DNA of 39,951 nucleotides from Bacteroidales bacterium (GTDB lineage: Bacteria > Bacteroidota > Bacteroidia > Bacteroidales > UBA932). The position numbers and the translations under genes are program-made. The stretch lies in the NCBI GenBank assembly GCA_028724885.1, contig JAQYTJ010000020.1, positions 1 to 39,951 of the forward strand, given 5' to 3'. Below are positions 26,983-34,854 of the stretch, piece after piece (the first letter of the stretch is position 1; each line of letters begins with the position of its first letter). The notes beneath the pieces were generated by a model. That model saw nothing but the letters and a program-made list of their open reading frames with translations. It was not told the origin of the DNA and did not search any database.

Positions 26983-28104
26983 TTACATTGTGACCAGTTC
27001 GTATTCGCGAGTGCCAAGCCCGATTTTCTCGCCATGTTCCAGGGTCTCTTTCCAGCTAACGTTAGGATTGCTGTCCTTGAAATGGTCGTGGTAGTGATGC
27101 CAGTCAGGCTTGGCAAGATTGTCCCCTAACTGGCTGTTCCTGATAGGGTCCGCCTTCTGGCATAGATCTACGCAGGCCTGGTCGAGGGCGATCGGGTCAA
27201 AAGAAGCCAGCATGCCTATATTCGGAAGAATAGGGGCATCATTTTCCCCGTGGCAGTCGCAATTCGGAGAAACATCAGTGATGAGGCTCACGTGGAAGCA
27301 TGGCCTCCCGTCGCAAACCGCCTGGGCATATTCTACCATCTTGCGGCAGAGCAGATCGTTGGCATCCCAGTTGTCGTTCTCGATTGCATCGAAAGGACAA
27401 GCGCCTATGCATCTGCCGCAGCCTTTGCATATTTCTGGATCTATATACGCTTTGCCTGTGTCGTAAGAAATAGCGTCCGAGCCACATTCCTTCGAGCAGC
27501 GCTTGCAATTGCGGCAATTGTCGGTCAGCACATGAGGTTTTCCGCTGTTATGTTGCAGCATTTTCCCTGCTCTGGACCCGCACCCCATGCCGATATTCTT
27601 GATGCTCCCGCCGAATCCGGTAGATTCGTGGCCTTTGAAGTGGGTCAGGGAGATGAACACGTCTGCGTCCATTATGGCATGGCCGATCAGAGCCGTCTTG
27701 CAATATTCCCCATTCCTTACTGGCACTTCAATGTCGTCGGTTCCGCGAAGTCCGTCGCCTATTATCACAGGGCAGCCCGTCGTCATGTAGTTGAAGCCGT
27801 TTACCTCGGCGCAATAAATATGCTCGATTGCGTTTTTCCTGGAGCCAGGATAAAGCGTGTTGCAGTCGGTGAGGAAAGGCTTTCCACCAAGCTCTTTCAC
27901 TACGTCTGCGACAGCCTTTGCGTAATTCGGGCGCAGATAGGCTATATTCCCAAGTTCTCCGAAATGCATTTTGATGGCGACCAGCTTGCCGTCCATGTCT
28001 ATATTGCCTATTCCTGCACGGCGCATAAGCTTTTGAAGCTTGGCAGGAAGCGACACGCCCAGCTTAGTGCGGAAATCTGTGAAATAAACCCTTGCCTTTT
28101 CCAT
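26983..28104 (-). CDS. DUF362 family protein with two [4Fe-4S] ferredoxin motifs
   Basis: The product has 373 residues, with an N-terminal DUF362 domain (FTDFRTKLGVSLPAKLQKL, then VAIKMHFGELGN) and a ferredoxin insert. The two cluster motifs are CRNCKRCSKEC (near residue 198) and CKGCGRCIGACPF (near residue 224). A further CDCHGEND lies near residue 285. DUF362 proteins are widespread in anaerobes and of unknown reaction, probably redox. The gene is single, with its own promoter (TAATTTTG at 28121-28128) and a dyad directly upstream. As an Fe-S protein it would depend on the SUF system encoded nearby. Confidence 0.9.
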   Translation of the reverse strand: MEKARVYFTDFRTKLGVSLPAKLQKLMRRAGIGNIDMDGKLVAIKMHFGELGNIAYLRPNYAKAVADVVKELGGKPFLTDCNTLYPGSRKNAIEHIYCAEVNGFNYMTTGCPVIIGDGLRGTDDIEVPVRNGEYCKTALIGHAIMDADVFISLTHFKGHESTGFGGSIKNIGMGCGSRAGKMLQHNSGKPHVLTDNCRNCKRCSKECGSDAISYDTGKAYIDPEICKGCGRCIGACPFDAIENDNWDANDLLCRKMVEYAQAVCDGRPCFHVSLITDVSPNCDCHGENDAPILPNIGMLASFDPIALDQACVDLCQKADPIRNSQLGDNLAKPDWHHYHDHFKDSNPNVSWKETLEHGEKIGLGTREYELVTM

Positions 28105-28120
28105 GTGAAATTCTTTTTCG

Positions 28121-28128
28121 CAAAATTA
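28121..28128 (-). promoter_or_regulatory. Putative -7 box (TAATTTTG) of the DUF362 gene
   Basis: On the minus strand this reads TAATTTTG, a match to TAnnTTTG, 16 bp before the ATG at 28104. The 26-bp dyad at 28134-28159 lies immediately upstream, where the -33 element should be. Confidence 0.55.
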
Positions 28129-28133
28129 ATGAA

Positions 28134-28159
28134 AGTTTCCTTAGAAATTTCTGGAAACT
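28134..28159. promoter_or_regulatory. Perfect 26-bp dyad upstream of the DUF362 gene
   Basis: AGTTTCC (28134-28140) pairs with GGAAACT (28153-28159), and between them lies the perfect palindrome AGAAATTTCT (28143-28152). It covers the expected -33 region of the DUF362 promoter, the position of a repressor operator. It is AT-rich without a T-tract, so it does not look like a terminator. Its cognate regulator is unknown. Confidence 0.5.
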
Positions 28160-28280
28160 AGAATATAGGCTTAATATTCCTGAATTTGTATAACTGACTG
28201 ATGATTGGCGTGCCGCAGTCAAAGGCTTGTTTTTTGCATCGGTTCAGGCGCGAAAATTATTAACTAATTAAATTATCGTC

Positions 28281-28799
28281 ATGAAAAAGATTTTTCTTTC
28301 TGTTTTGGCTGTCCTCTTTTGCATTCTCGCAGGAGCCCAGTCATCGAAATTGGATGGAGCTTTGGATCCGCTAAAAGATGCCTCGCTGCTGGATGTTGAG
28401 ATTAATTTCGACGATGGGGCTTACAAATATATCCCCGAAGAGCAATTCGCAAAGGAGAATTCCGACTGGGAGCAGATCAAGAAGGAAACCTCTGAAAGGT
28501 TCATGGAGGGCATCAATGCAAAGCTGAGGCTTACGAAGAGGGCTGCCGTAATGACCGATAAGCAAGACTTCACGATTCAGGTCGATATCGTTAGCGTCGA
28601 TGAGAAAGGGAACACAATCTCGAATGTCAGATTTCTTGACGAGAAAGGAAATGCCTTCGCAAAAATTGACAATCTGTATGCTTCTGGAGGCCGTTTCGGA
28701 ACTTTCTGCAACCTTATGGGCGATGGCATGGAGGAAACCGGCGAAAAGATCGGACGGACAGTTTCTTATTACTTCCTTAAGAAGAAAATCAAGCTATAG
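28281..28799 (+). CDS. Small secreted protein of unknown function
   Basis: The product has 172 residues with a clear Sec signal peptide (MKKIFLSVLAVLFCILAGAQ, cleavage after GA or AQ). The mature part is about 150 residues, rich in Asp/Glu/Lys. It has DLEIN-like beta strands (LLDVEINFDDG) and a glycine-rich C-terminal segment, followed by MEETGEKIGRTVSYYF. It has a single cysteine, in the mature part, and no lipobox. I do not recognise a function; it looks like a periplasmic protein. It is single and its 3' end overlaps the convergent acyltransferase gene by 11 bp. No good TAnnTTTG is visible upstream. Confidence 0.8.
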   Translation: MKKIFLSVLAVLFCILAGAQSSKLDGALDPLKDASLLDVEINFDDGAYKYIPEEQFAKENSDWEQIKKETSERFMEGINAKLRLTKRAAVMTDKQDFTIQVDIVSVDEKGNTISNVRFLDEKGNAFAKIDNLYASGGRFGTFCNLMGDGMEETGEKIGRTVSYYFLKKKIKL

Positions 28800-29961
28800 G
28801 GCTGGCGTGGGCAGTGCTGGAGTACTTGAAGCAGTTGTCCACGGGATTTGAATATATCCCCAGGAATATATCTTTAAGCACTTCCGGCTCTTCGACCTCG
28901 TATTTCAGCAGGCCATTGATGCGGTTGATGAATCTGGCCTCGTGCTCGTCATCATATTCCAGCCCCTTGAATTCATGTTTTCCGAACCTGATGTCGTGGG
29001 CTATGAAATTATTGGGGGTGAGGGCATAAGCTTCATGAATGCGGCGGTCTATCAGTTTAGCCACCTCTCTCTCATATTCGATGTTCGTAAGCGAGTCGAA
29101 TTTGGAGAGATCTTCTCTCGAGACAGGCTTGCAGATGCTCAGGTGCACGTCCCCTTTCGGCTTGGTGATGCCGCTGAGGATGCTGGCAAGGTCTTCGCCT
29201 TGTTTCTTCACGTATTTCTCGAATCTGGATTGGTATAGTTCCAAGGCCTTCATGTAGTCGCATGTCTCCCACTCGTAGGAGATGGCGAGTGGCACTATAT
29301 TCAGTTCCTCCAGTGCGGCTATCTTATCTTCCCTTTTGCTCATGCCAAGCATCTTGATCACGCCTTGGTCCGTGATGTCGTTTCCATCCTTGGTCCTGCC
29401 GTTCCTGTGCGCTATCCACGCAGACTGTTTTTTTTCGGTGATGGTGAACCTGATGTAATCTGAAAGATGCTTCGATTTTATGTAAAATTCCCTCAGGTTC
29501 ATTATCCCGGGCCTTTCTACTCGGAACATCTTGTTCGACTTGCCGATGTCGATCACAAGGCTGGAAGTCATGAGGTTTGCCCCGAAGGTGATTTCTGTCG
29601 TCGCCATGCCGTTGTCGTACAGCACGTTCTGCAGCACAGAGGCATCCAGCATTATGTCCCTGTGATTGGAAATGAAGAGGTAAGGTTTGTCTTTCTCGAG
29701 ATTTTCTATTCCTGAATATGTGAAATCCGTCATGCTGCGCTGCCTTATCTGGTCATTCACGTGCCACATTACCTTCACTTGGAACTCATCGCATGTCTTT
29801 ATGCTCTTAAGCAGGCTGCGCGTCTGCTCCACGCTTTTATCAGGGAATATGTAGGATGCCAGCAGAGGGAAAACCTCATTATCGGCGATGCGCTGCATTG
29901 CCGCAGGGATTTCCTCGTCGTAATAAGGCCGGATGTCGTCGAATTGAGGGTCTCTAATCAT
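28789..29961 (-). CDS. 1-acyl-glycerol-3-phosphate-type acyltransferase (PlsC superfamily)
   Basis: The product has 390 residues and belongs to the glycerol-phosphate acyltransferase superfamily. The catalytic motif is NHRDIMLD (Hx4D, near residue 100), followed by the substrate-binding segments FRVERPG and AHRNGRTKDGND. The long N- and C-terminal extensions are typical of the Bacteroidota version, which is longer than E. coli PlsC (about 245 residues). No membrane helix is obvious. It starts directly after the stop of the PaaK-like gene (TAGATG), so the two are translationally coupled, perhaps linking acyl-CoA formation to acyl transfer. Confidence 0.85.
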   Translation of the reverse strand: MIRDPQFDDIRPYYDEEIPAAMQRIADNEVFPLLASYIFPDKSVEQTRSLLKSIKTCDEFQVKVMWHVNDQIRQRSMTDFTYSGIENLEKDKPYLFISNHRDIMLDASVLQNVLYDNGMATTEITFGANLMTSSLVIDIGKSNKMFRVERPGIMNLREFYIKSKHLSDYIRFTITEKKQSAWIAHRNGRTKDGNDITDQGVIKMLGMSKREDKIAALEELNIVPLAISYEWETCDYMKALELYQSRFEKYVKKQGEDLASILSGITKPKGDVHLSICKPVSREDLSKFDSLTNIEYEREVAKLIDRRIHEAYALTPNNFIAHDIRFGKHEFKGLEYDDEHEARFINRINGLLKYEVEEPEVLKDIFLGIYSNPVDNCFKYSSTAHASPIA

Positions 29962-31263
29962 CTATTTCTTTCTTAAATCTATGAATTTCACTGGTTTGCG
30001 GCTCTTTGCCGGGAAATTTATTTTCTGAATCTCGTCCGCCGGCAGTATTTCCACCTTCGGGGCAACGCGCAGGCGAGAACGGAAACGGTCTTTCAGCTCT
30101 TTCACGACATCGAAGTCCTGCTCGGCTTTCAGCCCAACTTTCACAATGACGTCGTCTGTGCCGGCCTCGGAGTCCTGCACGTAAACCACGTAGTTGGCAA
30201 GATATTCCGTGTTGTCCAGCACGTCGTTTATCGCAGGCGGATAAAGAGTCGTTCCCTTGAGCTTTATCATGTTGTTCTTCCTGCCTACGAGTGGAGTCAG
30301 CCGGTAGGAGTTCCTGCCGCATTTGCAAGGCTCTACTATTTTGGCGGCTATGTCCCCGGTGCGGAAGCGTAGCAGAGGCATCCCTTCCACCCCGAGCGTG
30401 GTTACGACGATTTCACCTTCTTCGCCGTCTCTCACAGGGAGTCCGTCTTCGCCGATTATCTCGACTATTATGAGTTCAGGGTGCACATGCCCGCCGCAGC
30501 CATATCGGCATTCCGAGAAAGTAGCGCCCATCTCCGTCGATGAATATGTCGCATACAGTTCCACGTCCCACTTTTCTTTTATCTTGCTGCCAAGCAGGTT
30601 CAGGCTGAAATCTTGATTGCGCAGACCCTCGCCTATGCCGATTATCTTTCTGATGCTGGACTTGCGATAGTCTATCCCGTGTTCTTCTGCGTATTGGATG
30701 AGCCTGAGGATGAAGGACGGCACGCACATTATCGTGTCTGGCTTTATCCTTTGAATAGTGTCCCATTGCAGCTCGGGGATGCCGTTCCCCACCCGGATAA
30801 CTCCTGCCCCGAGGGCTCTCAAGCCGAGGAAATATGCCAGGCCGGCCATGAACCGCTTGTCGATGGTGGTCATCAGCTGAACCACGTTGCCTGGCCTCAC
30901 GCCGGCGCAATGGAAGGATTTCCTTTCGTTGAAGGCCAGCCTGTCGAGGTCTTTGTCTGTGCAGCAAAATGTCACCGGATCTCCTAAAGTGCCTGAGGTC
31001 GTGATGTAGTCGATGACTTTTTCTTTAGGCACGCAGAGAAAATCTTCGTTGAACAACTGCAGGTCTTTCTTTTCGGTGAAAGGTATCTTTACCAGGTCTT
31101 CGATGTGGCGGATTTTGTCTACGTCGATAGAATAGCTCTGGAACATTCTCCGGTAATATGGAGAATTAGCAGCCAAGTAATCAAGTGCCTCGTGTAGCTT
31201 GCGTTCCTGAAACTCTTTGATTACGTCAGCTGTTTGAAATTCAATGTCTTGGTTCAATGGCAT
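29962..31263 (-). CDS. PaaK-like CoA ligase (adenylate-forming enzyme)
   Basis: The product has 433 residues from ATG 31263 (MPLNQDIEF). The frame is open to TTG 31290, but that codon overlaps the -7 box, so the ATG is preferred. Motifs of the adenylate-forming family are TTSGTLGDP near residue 87, YSSTEMG near residue 237 and FRTGD near residue 303. Length and the short C-terminal domain match phenylacetate-CoA ligases. In gut Bacteroidales these proteins act on aryl or other small carboxylic acids for salvage of aromatic amino acids; the true substrate is unknown. Four cysteines (CRYGC; CKCG) could bind metal. It is the first gene of a two-gene operon with the acyltransferase. Confidence 0.9.
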   Translation of the reverse strand: MPLNQDIEFQTADVIKEFQERKLHEALDYLAANSPYYRRMFQSYSIDVDKIRHIEDLVKIPFTEKKDLQLFNEDFLCVPKEKVIDYITTSGTLGDPVTFCCTDKDLDRLAFNERKSFHCAGVRPGNVVQLMTTIDKRFMAGLAYFLGLRALGAGVIRVGNGIPELQWDTIQRIKPDTIMCVPSFILRLIQYAEEHGIDYRKSSIRKIIGIGEGLRNQDFSLNLLGSKIKEKWDVELYATYSSTEMGATFSECRYGCGGHVHPELIIVEIIGEDGLPVRDGEEGEIVVTTLGVEGMPLLRFRTGDIAAKIVEPCKCGRNSYRLTPLVGRKNNMIKLKGTTLYPPAINDVLDNTEYLANYVVYVQDSEAGTDDVIVKVGLKAEQDFDVVKELKDRFRSRLRVAPKVEILPADEIQKINFPAKSRKPVKFIDLRKK

Positions 31264-31287
31264 GATTGCGAAAGCGCATAATCTGCG

Positions 31288-31295
31288 CAAAGATA
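31288..31295 (-). promoter_or_regulatory. -7 box (TATCTTTG) of the PaaK-acyltransferase operon
   Basis: On the minus strand this reads TATCTTTG, an exact fit to TAnnTTTG, 24 bp before ATG 31263. It overlaps the alternative TTG start at 31290 and so decides the start codon of the ligase. Confidence 0.65.
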
Positions 31296-31442
31296 CTCAT
31301 TTTGAGTTTTAATCAGAAATTAATTATTTTCCAAATTCATCGGAACTCACCATAAACGACTTCCACTGGAGCAGGTTTATCGCATTCTGTGAAAGTCCCG
31401 ATTTTGTTCCTTGAAAACTCGGAAAAAGTCCAGAAAACTCTG

Positions 31443-32249
31443 TCAGTTTTTGCAAAGGTTTTTCACCCAGGCGAGGAAGAGTGGGAGCCAGTCGGCGTCT
31501 TTGGAGGCTGAGCCGAAACCGTGACCGCCTTTCTCGAACTGATGATATTCATGGGAAATGCCTGCGGTGGTGAGGGCGGAGTCCAGCGCAACGCTGTTGT
31601 GGTAGTTGACGGTTTGGTCGTCCATGCAGCTGACCACGAATGCTGGCGGCATGCTTGCCGGGATGTTCAGCTCCATCGAAAGTTTGCGACGTAAATCAGG
31701 GTCGTTCTTGTGGCTGCCCAGAAGGGCTTTCCTGGAGCGTTCGTGGACGATAGCCTCGTCGCTCATTGTCACAACAGGATAAATTGCAGCTACGAATGAT
31801 GGACGAGAGGAAATGCCCCCAGAGGAGACATAGTCCTCGGCGCTATTCAGAGCAAGGTGGCCACCGGCGGAAAAGCCCATAACGCCAATTTTGGAAGTGT
31901 CTATGCCGTATTCTTCGGCTTTGGAACGGATGCTGATGATGGCATTCTGAACGTCTTGCAGAGCTTTCGGGTAATGGGTCTGTGGGAACGCCAGAGGACC
32001 GAATAAGAAATATCTGGTTCCTGCATGCCTGTAATAAAGAACGAATGCGGCAATTCCATTTTCCCTAAGCTTTTCTGCCACTTCCGTTCCTTCGACTTTG
32101 CGGCCAAGCCAGAGATAACTGCCTCCTGGACACACTATCACTGCCATTCCAGTTGCCTGGCCTGGCTCCGGCAGGAACGGGATCAGTCTCTGCGCCTCTG
32201 CGGAAAAACCGATTAGAAGAATTATGACTATGCTGGTAAGGCGTTTCAT
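31443..32249 (-). CDS. Secreted alpha/beta hydrolase, carbohydrate-esterase-like
   Basis: The product has 268 residues with a Sec signal (about 1-19, cleavage near AEAQ). It has the oxyanion motif CPGGSYLWLG near residue 40, the nucleophile elbow GFSAGGHLA near residue 124, the acid in SCMDDQTV near residue 206, and the histidine in KGGHGFG near residue 241. This is the layout of secreted acetyl-xylan or feruloyl-type esterases (BD-FAE-like) of Bacteroidota. Close to glycosidases it may deacylate glycans before cleavage; the substrate is inferred. It is a single gene with its own TATTTTTG box. Confidence 0.87.
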   Translation of the reverse strand: MKRLTSIVIILLIGFSAEAQRLIPFLPEPGQATGMAVIVCPGGSYLWLGRKVEGTEVAEKLRENGIAAFVLYYRHAGTRYFLFGPLAFPQTHYPKALQDVQNAIISIRSKAEEYGIDTSKIGVMGFSAGGHLALNSAEDYVSSGGISSRPSFVAAIYPVVTMSDEAIVHERSRKALLGSHKNDPDLRRKLSMELNIPASMPPAFVVSCMDDQTVNYHNSVALDSALTTAGISHEYHQFEKGGHGFGSASKDADWLPLFLAWVKNLCKN

Positions 32250-32283
32250 TAATATATTCGTAGGCTCTCTAAGAAAATTCCCT

Positions 32284-32291
32284 CAAAAATA
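32284..32291 (-). promoter_or_regulatory. Putative -7 box (TATTTTTG) of the alpha/beta hydrolase gene
   Basis: On the minus strand this reads TATTTTTG, fitting TAnnTTTG, 34 bp before the ATG at 32249. No convincing -33 TTTG is seen at the right distance. Confidence 0.5.
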
Positions 32292-32422
32292 GGAATTTAA
32301 TTTTCAGTTTTTCTTTCGTTTCATGGCCATAGGGGAATGAAAATCAAGAATTTTTCAGCAAATTTGGAAGAAGATATTTTCGAAGATTCCCTAAAACCAT
32401 GATAAACCAATTGATTATTAAT

Positions 32423-33784
32423 ATGAAACGAACCTTTTATGCGGTAATCGCCCTTGCGCTGTCCCTGACAGCCTGCCAGAAGACTACGAAAATCGAGGCA
32501 TCCATTCCAGCGAAGATCGTGGACGGAGCCGTAGTGCTAGAAACACCCGCCCGCGAGCCTGGCCAGGAAAGCGCTCTGGCAATGGCATGTGATCCTGTCG
32601 ACACAGTCAGGATTGCCTTTGTCGGAGTCGGAGGACGCGGAACCTCTGCCGTCCGGCGCTATACCTACATCGATGGGGTGAAAATCGTCGCTTTCTGCGA
32701 CCTCGACTCCGCAAAAACAAGATATTGCAACGAGATAATCACGGGGAGAGGACTTCCTAAAGCATCTGAATATGTTGGCGAAGAGGCTTACAAGGACCTT
32801 TGCGCCAGGAATGACATCGATCTGGTGTATATAGCCACCGACTGGCTCGACCACGTTCCGATTGCGCTCTGCGCCATGAATAACGGTAAGCACGCAGCAA
32901 TTGAGGTTCCCGCAGCGATGACGATTAAGGATTGCTGGGATCTTGTGAATACTTGCGAGAAGACTCGCAAACACTGCACTATCCTTGAAAACTGCTGCTA
33001 CGACTTCTTCGAGATGGCAGCTCTGAACATGGCTCAGCACGGACTATTCGGCGAAGTGTACCACGTGGAAGGTGCCTACATCCATTTCCTCTCGGACGGC
33101 TGGGATCGCAGCGAGACTTGGAGACTGGACTACAATATGGCGAACAGAGGGGACAACTACCCTACGCACGGGTTCGGCCCTATCTGCCAGTTGCTGGACA
33201 TCCACAGAGGAGATAAACTCGACTACCTAGTTGCAATGGACACTCCGTCCTACAACGGAAAGGCTGCCGCTAAGAAATTCCGTGGTGTTGAAGAGTGCCT
33301 TGACGGAGACCACACCATAAGTCTCATCCGCACGGAAAAAGGCAAGGTCATGGAAGTGCAGCATAATGTCTATGCCTACAGGCCGTACTCCAGAATGTAC
33401 CAGCTTACTGGAACGGAAGGATTCGCCAACAAATATGGGCAGCCCGGCATTTCAGTGAAAGGCATAAACGGACACTCCTACGTTTCGCAGGAACAGTTCG
33501 ATTCCCTCATGGTTGCTTATACGCTGGATTTCGTTAAGGAAATCCAAGACAAGGCGAAGGAAGTAGGAGGGCACGGCGGCATGGATTACATCATGGACTA
33601 CAGGCTCATCTATTGCCTGCGCAAGGGACTTCCCTTGGACGAAGATGTCTATGATGCTGCAGAATGGAGCAGCGTGCAGGAACTCAGCCGCATCTCTCTT
33701 GAGAACAATTCGATGCCGGTCAAAGTTCCGGACTTCACCCGCGGCGATTGGGACAAGGTCAAGGGCTTCTCCTACGCATTCTAG
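32423..33784 (+). CDS. GH109-like lipoprotein (Gfo/Idh/MocA fold, alpha-N-acetylgalactosaminidase family)
   Basis: The product has 453 residues from ATG 32423; an in-frame ATG at 32399 adds eight residues before the signal and is less likely. The lipobox is LTAC (near residue 19). The Rossmann NAD-binding motif is FVGVGGRGTSA. WLDHVPIALCAMNNGKHA, ILENCCYDFFEMAALNM and GAYIHFL match GH109, whose founder removes GalNAc of blood group A by an NAD-dependent mechanism. The Gfo/Idh/MocA superfamily is broad, so the exact substrate is inferred. The gene is poor in GAATAT (one copy) and is followed by the repeat island. Confidence 0.86.
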   Translation: MKRTFYAVIALALSLTACQKTTKIEASIPAKIVDGAVVLETPAREPGQESALAMACDPVDTVRIAFVGVGGRGTSAVRRYTYIDGVKIVAFCDLDSAKTRYCNEIITGRGLPKASEYVGEEAYKDLCARNDIDLVYIATDWLDHVPIALCAMNNGKHAAIEVPAAMTIKDCWDLVNTCEKTRKHCTILENCCYDFFEMAALNMAQHGLFGEVYHVEGAYIHFLSDGWDRSETWRLDYNMANRGDNYPTHGFGPICQLLDIHRGDKLDYLVAMDTPSYNGKAAAKKFRGVEECLDGDHTISLIRTEKGKVMEVQHNVYAYRPYSRMYQLTGTEGFANKYGQPGISVKGINGHSYVSQEQFDSLMVAYTLDFVKEIQDKAKEVGGHGGMDYIMDYRLIYCLRKGLPLDEDVYDAAEWSSVQELSRISLENNSMPVKVPDFTRGDWDKVKGFSYAF

Positions 33785-33882
33785 CAGATTGGACTGACCA
33801 TCGAAGTGGGTGCCGTGGACTCTCAGGATAGAACAAAGCAACGAAGCCTCTCGATTAATCCTTCGCCTACATCCAAGAGGGT

Positions 33883-33974
33883 ATGCCGAATTAAGTCCCA
33901 AACTCCAGTCAGGTTCAACCGATACGGTTTGATCTCCGTATCCACATCAAATAAGGTAATGCCGAATTAAGTCC
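33883..33974. repeat. 16-bp direct repeat ATGCCGAATTAAGTCC, two copies
   Basis: The copies are at 33883-33898 and 33959-33974, 76 bp apart start to start, each preceded by a similar AGGGT/AGGTA. The second copy leads straight into the 19-bp tandem array. Confidence 0.85.
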
Positions 33975-33980
33975 AAAAAC

Positions 33981-34049
33981 CCTGTGTTTAAGGACATACC
34001 CTGTGTTTAAGGACATACCCTGTGTTTAAGGACATACCCTGTGTTTAAG
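33981..34049. repeat. 19-bp tandem repeat array, about 3.6 copies
   Basis: The unit is CCTGTGTTTAAGGACATAC, with three identical copies at 33981-33999, 34000-34018 and 34019-34037, then a 12-base partial copy to 34049. There are no spacers, so it is not CRISPR. Perfect identity suggests recent slippage and probable length variation between strains. Confidence 0.95.
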
Positions 34050-34077
34050 AATACACCACGTCATCCTTACCTATACT

Positions 34078-34149
34078 CCCCGTCATCCTGAACGACCTAC
34101 CCCGTTATCCTGAACGACCTACCCCGTCATCCTGAACTTGATTCAGGAT
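34078..34149. repeat. 22-bp tandem repeat ending in a REP-like palindrome
   Basis: The units CCCCGTCATCCTGAACGACCTA at 34078-34099 and 34100-34121 differ by one base. A third begins at 34122 and passes into the palindrome ATCCTGAA-CTTGA-TTCAGGAT (34129-34149). CGTCATCCTGAACTTG-type palindromes are common dispersed intergenic repeats in many bacteria. Confidence 0.9.
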
Positions 34150-34412
34150 CTGTTTTTCGCAAAACTAGATTCCTGGTCAAGCCCGGATGGCGGAAGAAGG
34201 ATGAACGCGTTTTACAGTCATCGTGAAATGCAGGGCTGTCGGTAAGGCTGTGGTCGCAAAGCATACATCCATGTCCTCGCTTAGAGGGGCGAAGAAAAAT
34301 TCACATTTAATGGCAACGGTGGCGTGTCACCGGTTGGCTTGTAATGAAGGACTGCGCCGCCCACCCAGTTTCACTAAACGGGGGTCGGCAATGGGAATAT
34401 GTGTCCCCGGCT

Positions 34413-34509
34413 CTTAAAATGAATGTCACCGTTGCCTGCAATTGCGGCAACGACGGGCGTGTGGTGACCTCCGTGGACTTAAAATGAATGTCACCGTTGC
34501 CTGCAATTG
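34413..34509. repeat. Perfect 32-bp direct repeat
   Basis: The 32-bp sequence starting CTTAAAATGAATG and ending TGCCTGCAATTG occurs at 34413-34444 and again at 34478-34509 without mismatch. Its core CACCGTTGCC also appears inverted as GGCAACGGTG at 34312-34321, making a local set of three. Confidence 0.95.
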
Positions 34510-34592
34510 TGAATAATTAAAACCTATCTTCTAGGTTTCACAAAACCTTGTCGATGCTGAAGCAATAAAGAATTGCATACGTGTATTTAAAC

Positions 34593-34752
34593 CCTCCGGA
34601 AGAAGTGTCTCGCAAAACGCTGTCGAGGCAGGCTACACAGACGTGCTTAGGGAAGGGCATGTCTCGACATCGAGACCTCCAAAGAGCCACGTTGTCGACC
34701 AACCCCCCTTTGCAGAGCCTCCGGAAGGACATACTCCGACAGCACTTTGCGA
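34593..34752. repeat. Possible MITE or structured RNA element with imperfect inverted ends
   Basis: TCGCAAAACGCTGTCGAGG (34610-34628) and the complement of 34734-34752 (TCGCAAAGTGCTGTCGGAG) match at 15 of 19 positions, bounding 143 bp. Inside is a perfect dyad GTCTCGA-CA-TCGAGAC (34661-34676). CCTCCGGAAG occurs at 34593-34602, just outside the left end, and again at 34718-34727, just inside the right end. It could be a decayed miniature element or a folded RNA; it is too short for a transposase. Confidence 0.45.
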
Positions 34753-34833
34753 AATTCCACCACTCTCATTCTGAACGACTCTCTACTTCATCCAGCACGA
34801 CCCACTACGACATCCCGAGAGTTTCACCTCGTC

Positions 34834-34854
34834 ATCCTGAACTTGTTTCAGGAT
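34834..34854. repeat. Second REP-like palindrome
   Basis: ATCCTGAA (34834-34841) and TTCAGGAT (34847-34854) flank CTTGT. It is nearly identical to 34129-34149, including the CGTC before it, which shows this palindrome family is repeated in the genome. Confidence 0.9.

Noticed and set aside
27250..28161. Long plus-strand frame opposite the DUF362 gene
   Set aside because: Shadow of a confident gene; no domain seen and it covers that gene's promoter.
33981..34049. CRISPR array
   Set aside because: The repeats are contiguous with no spacers, and no cas gene is present.
34223..34417. 64-codon plus-strand frame in the repeat island
   Set aside because: Ends in the 32-bp direct repeat, has no family resemblance I trust and no promoter; treated as chance or a decayed remnant.
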